The notes under the pieces are model-generated. The model did not search any database, had not been told where the DNA came from, and worked only from the letters and a program-made list of their open reading frames with translations. Source: Peribacillus tepidiphilus (lineage in GTDB: Bacteria; Bacillota; Bacilli; Bacillales; DSM-1321). Taken from it: 64,000 bases of DNA. Positions 18,494 through 26,582 of the stretch are shown here, piece by piece (within the stretch, counting starts at the first letter, position 1; each line of letters begins with the position of its first letter). The DNA lies in the NCBI RefSeq assembly GCF_009466385.1, contig NZ_WIAQ01000020.1:25355-89354 (forward strand). The letters are read 5' to 3'. The position numbers and the translations under genes were made by a program.

Positions 18494-19903
18494 ATGAATC
18501 ACACAGAAGATTATAAACACTTATTTTCCATCTATCAACGTATTTTAGATGAAATTGACGTAGGGATTCACGTCATTAACAAAGAAGGAAAGACCATCAT
18601 TTATAATAAAAAAATGGTTGAGATAGAAGGAATGAATGTAGAAGATGTGTTGGATAAAAATATTTTGGATGTCTTTACTTTTCACCAAAATGAAGACAGC
18701 ACACTTCTTCAAGCCTTAAAAAAAGGCAAAACCACTAAAAATTCGAAGCAAACGTATTTTAACAATAAAGGGCAAGAAATTACCACCATTAATGATACGT
18801 TTCCCATCATCAATGAAGATCGAACAATTGGGGCCATTGAGATTGCGAGGGATGTGACAAAGCTTGAGAAACTAATCCGCCAGAATATCCATAAAAAAGG
18901 CGACACAAAGTATACGTTTGACAGCATCATCGGAAGCAGCGAGGAGATTAAAGCTGTAATCGAAACAAGTAAGAGAGCGACAAGAACCGTTTCATCCATT
19001 TTAATTATCGGAGAAACCGGAACAGGAAAAGAGCTTTTTGCCCAGAGTATCCATAACGGCAGTCCGCGTTCTTCCGCCCCTTTCATTTCGCAAAACTGCG
19101 CTGCCTTACCTGACACACTCATTGAGGGAATTTTGTTTGGTACGAAAAAAGGTGCCTTCACTGGTGCGATCGAAAGACCTGGTTTGTTTGAGCTTGCGGA
19201 AGGTGGAACGCTGCTGCTTGATGAAATCAATTCTTTAAATCCAGCTCTTCAAGCTAAATTATTGAGAGCTATTCAAGAGAAAAAAATTCGCAGGGTTGGT
19301 GACACGAAAGATATAGAGGTGGACGTAAGAATTATTGCAACGATTAACGAGGATCCAATAGATGCCATCGCTGCGGGCCGATTACGCAAAGACTTATATT
19401 ATCGTTTAAGTGTCGTGTCTCTTTTCATCCCTCCCTTAAGAAACCGAAAGGAAGATATTGAGGAGCTCGTTCACTTTTTCATAGAAAAGTATAATCATAT
19501 TTTTGGAATGAGCGTTAAAGGTATTGAACAGGATGTATTAAACCAATTCAAGAAATATGACTGGCCCGGCAATGTCCGCGAACTTGAGCATATTATTGAA
19601 GGTTCGATGAATTTAATAGATTATGAAGATATGATCTCATATACGCATTTGCCTATTTCATTTAGGAATAAACCTCAGTTCAAAGATGATTTTTCGAGCG
19701 AAAGCAATGGCAGCGATTTCATGATAACGAGCGGAAAAAGCATCAAGCCACTAGAGCAATATATGGAGGAAGCAGAAGTATATTATTTGCGTAAAGTGCT
19801 CAAACACCACGATTACAACATTACCAAAGCCGCAGCCGCACTTGGCATGAGCAGACAAAATCTTCAATATCGAATGAGAAAATACACTATCCAAAAATCA
19901 TAA
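18494..19903 (+). CDS. rocR: Sigma-54-dependent activator RocR
   Basis: The product (469 aa) has an N-terminal PAS sensor (about residues 10-125), an AAA+ domain with Walker A GETGTGKE (173-180), the sigma-54 contact loop GAFTGA (220-225) and Walker B LLLDE (240-244), and a C-terminal Fis-type HTH (NITKAAAALGMSRQNLQYRM). In B. subtilis RocR senses ornithine or citrulline and activates the roc operons. Divergent from rocA with a sigma-54 promoter in front of rocA, so it most likely activates rocA(-rocD-rocG). Confidence 0.95.
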   Translation: MNHTEDYKHLFSIYQRILDEIDVGIHVINKEGKTIIYNKKMVEIEGMNVEDVLDKNILDVFTFHQNEDSTLLQALKKGKTTKNSKQTYFNNKGQEITTINDTFPIINEDRTIGAIEIARDVTKLEKLIRQNIHKKGDTKYTFDSIIGSSEEIKAVIETSKRATRTVSSILIIGETGTGKELFAQSIHNGSPRSSAPFISQNCAALPDTLIEGILFGTKKGAFTGAIERPGLFELAEGGTLLLDEINSLNPALQAKLLRAIQEKKIRRVGDTKDIEVDVRIIATINEDPIDAIAAGRLRKDLYYRLSVVSLFIPPLRNRKEDIEELVHFFIEKYNHIFGMSVKGIEQDVLNQFKKYDWPGNVRELEHIIEGSMNLIDYEDMISYTHLPISFRNKPQFKDDFSSESNGSDFMITSGKSIKPLEQYMEEAEVYYLRKVLKHHDYNITKAAAALGMSRQNLQYRMRKYTIQKS

Positions 19904-19940
19904 GCTTACTTCTACTAAGCTCATAAAATAATTGTTTAAG

Positions 19941-20018
19941 CGCCTGACTCCCGTCTTCAGATTCTATATGTGCAAAACAATGATCCTGTTTTCAATATTT
20001 TAGGAACGAGGGAGCCAG
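19941..20018 (+). repeat. GCCTGACTCCC / GGGAGCCAGGC inverted repeat after rocR
   Basis: An 11-base arm pair (one mismatch) flanks about 55 nt, ending in GGCTCTTTGTTTT, so it may act as the rocR terminator. Its arms resemble the repeat after yugJ (8848-8902). Confidence 0.6.
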
Positions 20019-20124
20019 GCTCTTTGTTTTAAGACAGTCTTTCTGCCTTTATACCATTATTATTTATCCCCATTTTCTAATAAACATTTCAAAAAAATAA
20101 ATTTCAATTTTTACCATTCGTATG

Positions 20125-20154
20125 TTGACAATACAATCTATTCCAGTATATAAT
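20125..20154 (+). promoter_or_regulatory. SigA promoter of the YceI gene
   Basis: TTGACA (20125-20130) and TATAAT (20149-20154), both perfect, are 18 bp apart. Predicted start is about 20161, immediately before a long palindrome. Confidence 0.8.
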
Positions 20155-20164
20155 TATCTCAAGT

Positions 20165-20192
20165 TAAATTATCTTTAATTAAAGATAATTTA
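20165..20192. promoter_or_regulatory. Perfect 28-bp palindrome, candidate repressor operator
   Basis: Arms TAAATTATCTTTAA and the exact complement meet without a spacer, from about +5 to +32 of the predicted transcript. The form (ATCTTTAATTAAAGAT core) resembles operators of MarR-family redox or quinone sensors. No such regulator gene is in the window, so the repressor is unknown. Confidence 0.65.
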
Positions 20193-20235
20193 TTTTAAAA
20201 TACTTAAATTAAAACAACCTGAGGGGGAATGAAAC

Positions 20236-20769
20236 ATGGCAAAAACTAAATGGGCCGTAGACACTGCACATAGCAGCATTGATTTTTCAGTAAAACATAT
20301 GATGATCGCAAAAGTAAAAGGGACATTCCACAAATTTGAAGCCTCCATCGAAGCAGATCCTACTGACTTAACGACCGCAGATATCAAATTTAATGTTGAT
20401 GTATCCAGCATCGATACTCGCAACAGCGACCGAGACGCTCACCTTCGTTCAGCTGATTTCTTTGATGCCGAAACTTATCCAACTTTAACCTTCCATTCTA
20501 CGAATATTGTAAAAACAGGCGACGATGAATACAATGTGACTGGCGATTTAACCATTCGTGGCGTTACACGCTCAGAAACCTTCTTCGTTACTTTTGAAGG
20601 TCAAGGAAAAGATCCATGGGGTAACGAAAAAGTTGGTTTCAGCGCTGAAGGAAAAATCAACCGTAGTGATTATGGATTAACCTGGAATGCAGCTCTAGAA
20701 ACAGGCGGCGTGCTTGTAGGTGACCAAATTAAAATCTCCCTTCAAATTGAAGCAGCGAAGGAAGCATAA
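20236..20769 (+). CDS. YceI-family lipid-binding protein
   Basis: The product (177 aa) is a YceI/TTHA0802-type lipocalin-like barrel: WAVDTAHSSIDFSVKHMMI at the start, RDAHLRSADFFDAETYPTLTF in the middle and the WNAALETGGVLVGDQIKISLQIE end are typical. Family members bind polyisoprenoids; there is no signal peptide, so it is cytoplasmic here. GAGGGG Shine-Dalgarno. Expressed from a consensus promoter overlapped downstream by a 28-bp palindrome, so it is probably tightly repressed and inducible. Confidence 0.93.
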   Translation: MAKTKWAVDTAHSSIDFSVKHMMIAKVKGTFHKFEASIEADPTDLTTADIKFNVDVSSIDTRNSDRDAHLRSADFFDAETYPTLTFHSTNIVKTGDDEYNVTGDLTIRGVTRSETFFVTFEGQGKDPWGNEKVGFSAEGKINRSDYGLTWNAALETGGVLVGDQIKISLQIEAAKEA

Positions 20770-20787
20770 TGAAAGAGATTAAAGAAA

Positions 20788-20820
20788 AAGGTCTTTCCCG
20801 TCAATGACAGGAAAGACCTT
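20788..20820. terminator. Convergent terminator between the YceI gene and yugI
   Basis: AAGGTCTTTCC and GGAAAGACCTT form the stem. The minus-strand side is followed by TTTTTCTTT, so it serves yugI best; the plus side has only a loose T-rich tail. Confidence 0.85.
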
Positions 20821-20823
20821 ATC

Positions 20824-21228
20824 TTATTTCTTAATTAAACCTTCACGTTGAGATTGTTCAATCCATTCTTGTAATTTATCCTTTAACGTGTTAAATCCTT
20901 CATTTCCCTCAGATACCGGCTTAACTTGAGCTTGACGTTTCTTCGGAGCTGGCTTTTTTACTTGAGTTTGCGGACGATCAGGAGCCTCTTCAGTCGCTCG
21001 AATGGATAATCCAATTTTACCGGCTTCTTCATCCACAGATAAAATTTTTACTTTAACCTCGTCCCCCACTTTCAAATGTTCGCTTACATCTTTTACATAC
21101 CCGTGTGTAATTTCAGAAATGTGTACCAAGCCTTGAGCGTTTTCATCCAACGCAACGAACGCACCATAAGGCTGAATGCCTGTTACTTTCCCTGTTACAA
21201 TTGTTCCAACTTCATATTTTTCTGCCAT
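20824..21228 (-). CDS. yugI: S1-domain general stress protein 13
   Basis: The product (134 aa) starts with one S1 RNA-binding domain (residues 5-76: VGTIVTGKVTGIQPYGAFVALDENAQGLVHISEI) followed by a basic Pro/Lys/Gln linker and a helical tail. GSP13/YugI associates with ribosomes in B. subtilis and is stress-induced. Start ATG follows AGGAG. A SigA-type promoter is visible. Confidence 0.93.
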   Translation of the reverse strand: MAEKYEVGTIVTGKVTGIQPYGAFVALDENAQGLVHISEITHGYVKDVSEHLKVGDEVKVKILSVDEEAGKIGLSIRATEEAPDRPQTQVKKPAPKKRQAQVKPVSEGNEGFNTLKDKLQEWIEQSQREGLIKK

Positions 21229-21280
21229 GTAAACACTCCTAAATAATAAGTAATTTCGTCACTTTTTCACGCAATTATAT

Positions 21281-21309
21281 ATTATAGCACAATGTAGAAA
21301 CCAATTCAA
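21281..21309 (-). promoter_or_regulatory. SigA promoter of yugI
   Basis: On the minus strand TTGAAT (21304-21309) and TATAAT (21281-21286) are 17 bp apart, about 50 nt upstream of the yugI start. Confidence 0.65.
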
Positions 21310-21357
21310 AAAATACCATTTCTCCTTAACAGTTTATGTAAATTTTCCCCTTTATAA

Positions 21358-21510
21358 ATGCAAACGATTGACCATGAAATCGAACAGCTTGTGAAAGATA
21401 TCGGTACAAAAAAAGCCAAACTTATTTTAAAGAAAGCGAAGGAATTTAGAGAAGACGATTTTCTTCGTGTTTTACAAATGCTGTATGAAATGAAATATAA
21501 AGCAAACTAG
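21358..21510 (+). CDS. Small hypothetical ORF, 50 aa (possibly a gene remnant)
   Basis: The 50-codon frame (MQTIDHEIEQLVKDIG...VLQMLYEMKYKAN) is charged and predicted helical. It is followed within 10 nt by a good terminator, which argues for a real transcript. Against it, no Shine-Dalgarno precedes the ATG and a stop codon lies directly upstream, so it may be the 3' end of a decayed gene. Family not recognised. Confidence 0.35.
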   Translation: MQTIDHEIEQLVKDIGTKKAKLILKKAKEFREDDFLRVLQMLYEMKYKAN

Positions 21511-21517
21511 CCCCAAA

Positions 21518-21545
21518 AAAAGACTGCGTCAGAGCAGTCTTTTTT
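21518..21545 (+). terminator. Terminator after the small ORF
   Basis: AGACTGC pairs with GCAGTCT around GTCAGA, flanked by A-run and T-run, so it works in either direction. Confidence 0.85.
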
Positions 21546-21601
21546 AAAGTATTAAAAATTTTTCAAAAGAATTGTATAAAAACAATCCCTTTTGGTAAGA
21601 A

Positions 21602-21750
21602 TAGATACCATAAGGCTTTCTATACTAATCCATTAGATTAGTACATTGGAAACATCATGTCTTAGGCTCCCCCAAATTCTTAAGGCATCGGTTTTCCGAA
21701 TTCCCCTTTTTGGACGAGGTAATCTCTTTAGAGTAGCCTCGTTTTTTTTT
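21602..21750 (+). ncRNA. Candidate C-rich small RNA between yugI and alaT
   Basis: A strong plus-strand terminator (CGAGG 21715-21719, CCTCG 21737-21741, inner CTCT/AGAG, then nine T) has no plus-strand gene before it. Upstream lie a 7-bp hairpin (ACTAATC/GATTAGT, 21624-21642), two C-rich unpaired stretches (GGCTCCCCCAAA and TTCCCCTTTTT) and a small TCGG/CCGA hairpin. TTGTAT and TAAGAA 18 bp apart (21572-21601) are a weak promoter guess. This is the layout of Bacillus antisense-type sRNAs that pair through C-rich loops. Start is uncertain. Confidence 0.45.
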
Positions 21751-21775
21751 GAATAAGGGCGGTCAAGGGGACGAA

Positions 21776-22948
21776 TTAATGTACTTTTAAATTCTCAAGA
21801 AAGCGGGTGATTCTTTTAATGGCCTCTTGCAGCTGTTCGATAGAGGATGCATAGGAACAACGAATATGTCCTTCTCCACTTTCTCCAAACACATTACCAG
21901 GTACTACTGCTACTTTTTCCTCCATCAATAAGCGTTCAGCAAATTCCTCTGAGGTTAAGCCTGTGCTTTTTATGGAAGGAAAGGCATAAAATGCGCCACC
22001 TGGAATATGACAATCCAGCCCAATTTCATTAAATGATTTTACAATATAATTCCTTCTAGCTCGATAACTGCGACGCATTTCTTCTACGTCATCCATTCCG
22101 TTTTTTAAGGCCTCAATTGCTGCATGCTGAGCCATAGTAGAAGCACACATCATCGTGTATTGGTGAATCTTCAGCATAGCCTCGCTGAACTCGAGTGGAG
22201 CGCAAAGGAACCCAAGCCGCCATCCCGTCATGGCAAAACCTTTTGAAAATCCGTTGATCAAAATGGTTCTTTCTCTCATTTCTTGTATCGCTGCAAAGCT
22301 TGTAAATTCTTCATCATATGCCAGTTCGGCATAAATTTCGTCTGACAGTACCAGCAAATCATGTTTTTTTACTACCTCTGCTAGCTGTTCCAACTCTTTG
22401 CGATTTAACTGCGTCCCAGTCGGATTATTAGGGGAACAAATTAAGAGAGCTTTTGTATTTGGTGTGATAGCAGCTTCCAGCTCTGTCGGTGTCAGCTTAA
22501 AATCATTTTCCTTTTTGGTTTGGATTGTAACCGGTACTCCTCCGGCTAGCGTCACAAGTGGAACGTATGAAACGAAGCTTGGTTCAACGACCAATACTTC
22601 ATCACCCGGATTCAATATGGCCCTCAAGGCAATATCAATCGCTTGGCTTGCCCCAACCGTCACAATGATTTCGTTTTGAGGATTATAGCTTACACCGAAC
22701 GATCGTGTTACATATTTTGCAATTTCTTTTCTGAGTTCAATCAAGCCTGCATTCGCAGTATAAGAAGTGTGACCTTCTTCAAGTGACGAGATTGCCGCTT
22801 CGCGGACTGCCCATGACGTGACAAAATCCGGCTCACCTACACCTAGCGAAACAACCCCTTCCATATTAGCAGCCAGGTCAAAAAAGCGTCGTATTCCAGA
22901 AGGCTTTAAATCTTGTACGGTTTTGGAAAGATAACTCGTTTTGATCAT
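21776..22948 (-). CDS. alaT: Alanine/aspartate-type aminotransferase AlaT
   Basis: The product (390 aa) is a class I/II PLP aminotransferase (fold type I). PLP-binding features are visible: GASQAIDIALRA, CSPNNPTGTQL, VLSDEIYAEL and the Schiff-base lysine in INGFSKGFAMTGWRLGF. AlaT makes alanine in B. subtilis. Its start overlaps the stop of the Lrp-type gene by four bases (ATGA), so the two are translationally coupled, as in alaR-alaT (yugG-yugH). Confidence 0.93.
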   Translation of the reverse strand: MIKTSYLSKTVQDLKPSGIRRFFDLAANMEGVVSLGVGEPDFVTSWAVREAAISSLEEGHTSYTANAGLIELRKEIAKYVTRSFGVSYNPQNEIIVTVGASQAIDIALRAILNPGDEVLVVEPSFVSYVPLVTLAGGVPVTIQTKKENDFKLTPTELEAAITPNTKALLICSPNNPTGTQLNRKELEQLAEVVKKHDLLVLSDEIYAELAYDEEFTSFAAIQEMRERTILINGFSKGFAMTGWRLGFLCAPLEFSEAMLKIHQYTMMCASTMAQHAAIEALKNGMDDVEEMRRSYRARRNYIVKSFNEIGLDCHIPGGAFYAFPSIKSTGLTSEEFAERLLMEEKVAVVPGNVFGESGEGHIRCSYASSIEQLQEAIKRITRFLENLKVH

Positions 22949-23445
22949 GGGGACACCACAATTCGTTTATCCTCATCATTTTGCTCGAAAACAATTCCGT
23001 CATGTTTGTACTTCTTGAGGATAAAATGAGTTGTTGTTGAGAGTACGGAATCCAAAGTCGACAGTTTGTCCGATACAAATCTTGCCACTTCGTTCATCGA
23101 CTTTCCTTCAATGATGACAGAAAGATCGTAAGCCCCAGACATCAAGTAAACGGATTGCACTTCCTTGAACTGATAAATTCGCTTTGCTATATCATCGAAC
23201 CCAACGCCTCTTTTTGGAGTCACTTTTACATCAATCATTGCCGTAACACCTTCATGATCATCCACCTTTGACCAATTAATAATAGTCATATAGCGAACAA
23301 TGATATTTCTTTCTTCTAGCTTTTTTAAGGTCCCTTCCAATTCTTCTTGGGAAAGGCCAATCATTTTCGCCAAGTCCTTCGTGTCGATTCTCCCATTGTT
23401 TTCGATAATTTTTAAAATTTCAATTTCTTTGTCGTTCAAATACAT
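22945..23445 (-). CDS. alaR: Lrp/AsnC-family regulator AlaR
   Basis: The product (166 aa) has an N-terminal HTH (LNDKEIEILKIIENNGRIDTKDLAKMIGLSQEELEGTLKKLEER) and a RAM ligand-binding domain (TAMIDVKVTPKRG...VQSVYLMSGAYDLSVIIEGK). AlaR controls alaT in B. subtilis. The ATG at 23445 has GGGGGG 6 nt upstream; the longer frame has its ATG abutting the Shine-Dalgarno. First gene of a two-gene operon with alaT. Confidence 0.9.
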   Translation of the reverse strand: MYLNDKEIEILKIIENNGRIDTKDLAKMIGLSQEELEGTLKKLEERNIIVRYMTIINWSKVDDHEGVTAMIDVKVTPKRGVGFDDIAKRIYQFKEVQSVYLMSGAYDLSVIIEGKSMNEVARFVSDKLSTLDSVLSTTTHFILKKYKHDGIVFEQNDEDKRIVVSP

Positions 23446-23681
23446 GTACATCCCCCCACAAATTGTAAAACTGGACATTATTAATACCTTCAAAGACCGG
23501 AAACAATTATCACTATTTTCGGTAAAATGAAATAAATCTCATTTATTATAACAAATATTAACTTTTATTGAAAAATGCTTTTGTTTTATTGGGTTACGAT
23601 TATTTTTACTTTTTGGGGAAAAAATAGCTATATAGTTTTGCGAGGAATAAATAGTAGGAGACATAAAAGGAGTGATTGACT

Positions 23682-24515
23682 ATGACACGGCCCGTTGCAA
23701 AGCATACAATCGTAAACGGTAACCAAGTATATTATGAATTATATACGAATCCGTCTTCATCCCATACGCTTGTACTAATCCACGGGTTTTTGTCTTCTTC
23801 CTTCAGCTACCGCAGGATGATTCCTTTTTTGATACATGAATTTAATATTCTTTCAGTGGATTTGCCTCCTTTCGGAAAAAGCGGAAAAGAAATCCATTAT
23901 AAATATTCGTATGAGAATTTAGCCCAAACCGTTCTACAATTGACGAAAGAAGAGCACATTCATGAATTTTCTGTGGTAGGCCACTCGATGGGAGGTCAAA
24001 TATCGCTTCACATCATGAGACAAGCTCCCGAAAGAGTACATAAAGGGATCCTTCTTTGTAGCTCTAGTTACATGAAACGGGCTAAAAAGAGACTCATTTA
24101 CTCCAGCTTCATCCCTTATTTTCATCTGTATGTTAAGCTATGGCTAGCGAGGTCAGGGGTAAGAAGCAATTTACAAAATGTTGTCTATAACCAAACTCTA
24201 ATTGATGATGAAATGATGTTTGGCTACTTGCAACCCTTTCTAGAGGATGACATTTTCCGAGCATTAACGAGAATGATTCGAGATCGCGAAGGAGATTTAG
24301 AAGAAAAGGCATTAAAGGAGATTCGAACTCCATGCTTGTTAATTTGGGGAGAGCATGACCGCGTTGTTCCACTCCGAACTGGGAAAAAACTTCATCAGGA
24401 CCTTCCAAACTCTAAGCTTGTCGTTCTAAAGGAGGCAGGCCATCTTGTGTCTGAGGAAAAACCAAAGGAAGTCGCTGATTATATGAAGGAGTTTATTTAC
24501 GGGCAAAAGAGTTAA
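23682..24515 (+). CDS. yugF: Alpha/beta hydrolase YugF
   Basis: The product (277 aa) is an alpha/beta hydrolase with the oxyanion HGF motif (LVLIHGFLSSSF), the nucleophile elbow GHSMGG, a late aspartate in WGEHDRVVP and the catalytic histidine in EAGHLVSEEKP. Substrate not known. ATG at 23682 has AAGGAG at 9 nt. Divergent from alaR, as in B. subtilis. Confidence 0.92.
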   Translation: MTRPVAKHTIVNGNQVYYELYTNPSSSHTLVLIHGFLSSSFSYRRMIPFLIHEFNILSVDLPPFGKSGKEIHYKYSYENLAQTVLQLTKEEHIHEFSVVGHSMGGQISLHIMRQAPERVHKGILLCSSSYMKRAKKRLIYSSFIPYFHLYVKLWLARSGVRSNLQNVVYNQTLIDDEMMFGYLQPFLEDDIFRALTRMIRDREGDLEEKALKEIRTPCLLIWGEHDRVVPLRTGKKLHQDLPNSKLVVLKEAGHLVSEEKPKEVADYMKEFIYGQKS

Positions 24516-24519
24516 AGAA

Positions 24520-24560
24520 AAAGAGCTATAGTCAAGCTGTTAACTGCTTTAGCTCTTTTG
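24520..24560 (+). terminator. Terminator of yugF
   Basis: AAAGAGCTA pairs with TAGCTCTTT across a 21-nt loop, with TT after it. The gene on the other strand ends 25 nt away and may use it too. Confidence 0.65.
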
Positions 24561-24584
24561 CATATCAATATCAGAATGCTCTCC

Positions 24585-25019
24585 CTAGCTTAAATCTTTC
24601 CCCCATAGGTTATTCAAAATAACAATATAGAGCGTCAACATTGCCGAGATAATGAAAAATACGATCGGTAAAAAGCGGTAATTTTTTGTTTTCCTAAATG
24701 ACCAAATATATACGAAAGCTCCAATTGTTGCTGTAATATAATAAAAATAAAACATTTGATAAAAGGTCAATGGGCCTAAGAATAAAGATAGCACCGAAAA
24801 TTGAACAATAAATGCAACCATAGAGTACAAGGACCATCTCTGCTCCCTATTTTTAAAGACACCAATAATTGAAAAGGTCAACGCACCTAATAACAAGGCA
24901 AAAAACAACCATTCATACAAAAAGAATACGGATTCATGATGGACTGAAAAATAGTAGCTGATCAAAGACAAAGGAAGTATTGCGAGTAATAAATAACCCG
25001 ATACTTTTACATAATTCAT
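24585..25019 (-). CDS. Hypothetical four-helix membrane protein
   Basis: The product (144 aa) has four or five hydrophobic segments: GYLLLAILPLSLISYYFS, SVFFLYEWLFFALLLGALTF, SLYSMVAFIVQFSVLSLFL, YYITATIGAFVYIWSF and FLPIVFFIISAMLTLYIVIL. No motif identifies a family. AGGAGG precedes the ATG. It lies between convergent yugF and divergent patB. Confidence 0.75.
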   Translation of the reverse strand: MNYVKVSGYLLLAILPLSLISYYFSVHHESVFFLYEWLFFALLLGALTFSIIGVFKNREQRWSLYSMVAFIVQFSVLSLFLGPLTFYQMFYFYYITATIGAFVYIWSFRKTKNYRFLPIVFFIISAMLTLYIVILNNLWGKDLS

Positions 25020-25186
25020 TTAAATCCTCCTATTTAGACCAATATTTAATTCCCTATCCTTCCTCTTTTTAAACGTCATGATTTTGATCAAAAACATAAT
25101 GAAGCCTAGCTTATTTTCTGAATATTTTAATGAAATATATCACCTTTTATAGTATCATAGAAAGAAAAAATTTGCGGGGTGAGGAT

Positions 25187-26350
25187 TTGGAAAATTTGTT
25201 TGATCAACCTATTAATCGGGAAAATACTAGATCTCTAAAATGGGATTTTACAGAAGAAAGATTTGGCGTGAAGGATGCGTTACCGATGTGGGTGGCTGAT
25301 ATGGATTTTGCTTCACCTCAATGTATAATTGATGCGCTTAAGAACAGAGCCGCTCATCCTGTTTACGGCTATACAGGTCCTTCCAATCCATTATATGAAA
25401 GCATTATTCATTGGATGAGAAAGAAACATGATTGGAATATACATAAATCTTGGATTACTTTTAGTTCAGGAGTAGTTTCTGCACTTGCCACCTGTGTTCA
25501 GGCTCTTTCAAATCCGGGGGATAAAATTTTACTGCAGTCTCCGGTTTATACCCCTTTTTTCCATGTAATAAAAACGAATGATCGTGAAGTTGTGAACAGC
25601 CAGCTGAAACTGATAAATGGTAGATATGAATTAGATTTCGAGGACTTTGAGGAAAAGCTTAAGTCCGGGGTCAAGCTGTTTCTTTTCTGTAGCCCCCATA
25701 ATCCAGGTGGACGCATTTGGACGAAAGAAGAATTAACGAAAATAGGAGAGCTTTGCACAAAGTATAACGTCACGATGATCTCTGATGAAATTCATGCAGA
25801 CTTAGCTTTACCAGGATACCAGCATATTCCCCTTGCAACCTTGGGTGATTTTTCGAATCGTACTATTACCTGCATGGCGCCAAGTAAAACGTTCAATATT
25901 GCCGGGATCCAAGCATCTATTATGATCACGGAAAATCGAGAGCTACGAGCAAAAATCACGGCCCATCAGCAAAAACAAGGTTTTCACGGCTTGAACTTAT
26001 TTGCTTTAGAAGCAATGGAAGCTGCTTATCGGGACGGGGAAGCATGGCTTAATGAAGCCGTTTCATATATTCATATAAATACAAAGCTTGCCATAGAGTA
26101 TATTCAAAAAGAAATTCCGCAGCTAAAGCCAATGAAACCAGAAGCATCTTATTTACTTTGGATCGATTGCAGGGACCTAGGGCTTACAAACCAAGAGATT
26201 CAAGACAAATTATTGAAAGAAGCAAAACTCATCCTTGAACCTGGTCCAAAATACGGCCCTGGTGGAGAAGGCTGGGTCCGCATGAACCTAGGGTGTACGA
26301 GAACCACCCTAATGGACGGACTAAACAGACTAAAAAAAGCATTCTTATAA
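25187..26350 (+). CDS. patB: Cystathionine beta-lyase PatB (MalY-type)
   Basis: The product (about 387 aa) is a fold-type I PLP enzyme matching PatB: KWDFTEERFGVKDALPMWVADMDF, SPHNPGGRIW, SDEIHADL and the PLP lysine in APSKTFNIAG. It splits cystathionine to homocysteine, pyruvate and ammonia. The TTG at 25187 (after GGTGAGG) gives the family's N-terminus; an ATG at 25130 lacks a ribosome site and a TTG at 25196 is a second option. Element R1 begins on the base after the stop codon. Confidence 0.92.
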   Translation: MENLFDQPINRENTRSLKWDFTEERFGVKDALPMWVADMDFASPQCIIDALKNRAAHPVYGYTGPSNPLYESIIHWMRKKHDWNIHKSWITFSSGVVSALATCVQALSNPGDKILLQSPVYTPFFHVIKTNDREVVNSQLKLINGRYELDFEDFEEKLKSGVKLFLFCSPHNPGGRIWTKEELTKIGELCTKYNVTMISDEIHADLALPGYQHIPLATLGDFSNRTITCMAPSKTFNIAGIQASIMITENRELRAKITAHQQKQGFHGLNLFALEAMEAAYRDGEAWLNEAVSYIHINTKLAIEYIQKEIPQLKPMKPEASYLLWIDCRDLGLTNQEIQDKLLKEAKLILEPGPKYGPGGEGWVRMNLGCTRTTLMDGLNRLKKAFL

Positions 26351-26523
26351 GAAAAGCGGAAAGCGCCTGTATTAAGGAACGTCGACGTCACGACATCCTG
26401 TCGAAGCCCGACGGGAAAATGTTCTTCACCCGAAGAAGTCCCAGAGACTTCGCAGGGGGAAGGTTATTTTACCCGAGGAGCTGGCGCTTGCAGCTAGACA
26501 ATTAGAAAAGCGGAAAGCGCCTG
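26351..26523 (+). repeat. Interspersed element R1, copy 2 (directly abutting patB stop)
   Basis: The copy starts GAAAAGCGGAAAGCGCCTG at the base after patB's TAA and ends GGCGCTTGCAGCTAGACAA; a new 5' end (AAAAGCGGAAAGCGCCTG) follows at 26505. It lacks about 35 bp present near the 5' side of copy 1 (8446-8654) and otherwise matches closely. Confidence 0.92.
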
Positions 26524-26547
26524 CTTAATGTATTAGCTTTAAATAGG

Positions 26548-26578
26548 AAATCCCGACTTCCTTACATGGTCGGGATTT
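26548..26578. terminator. Terminator between patB/R1 and sodC
   Basis: AAATCCCGAC and GTCGGGATTT form a perfect 10-bp stem with an 11-nt loop, 5 nt from the sodC stop. Tail of T is short on both strands. Confidence 0.7.
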
Positions 26579-26582
26579 TACA

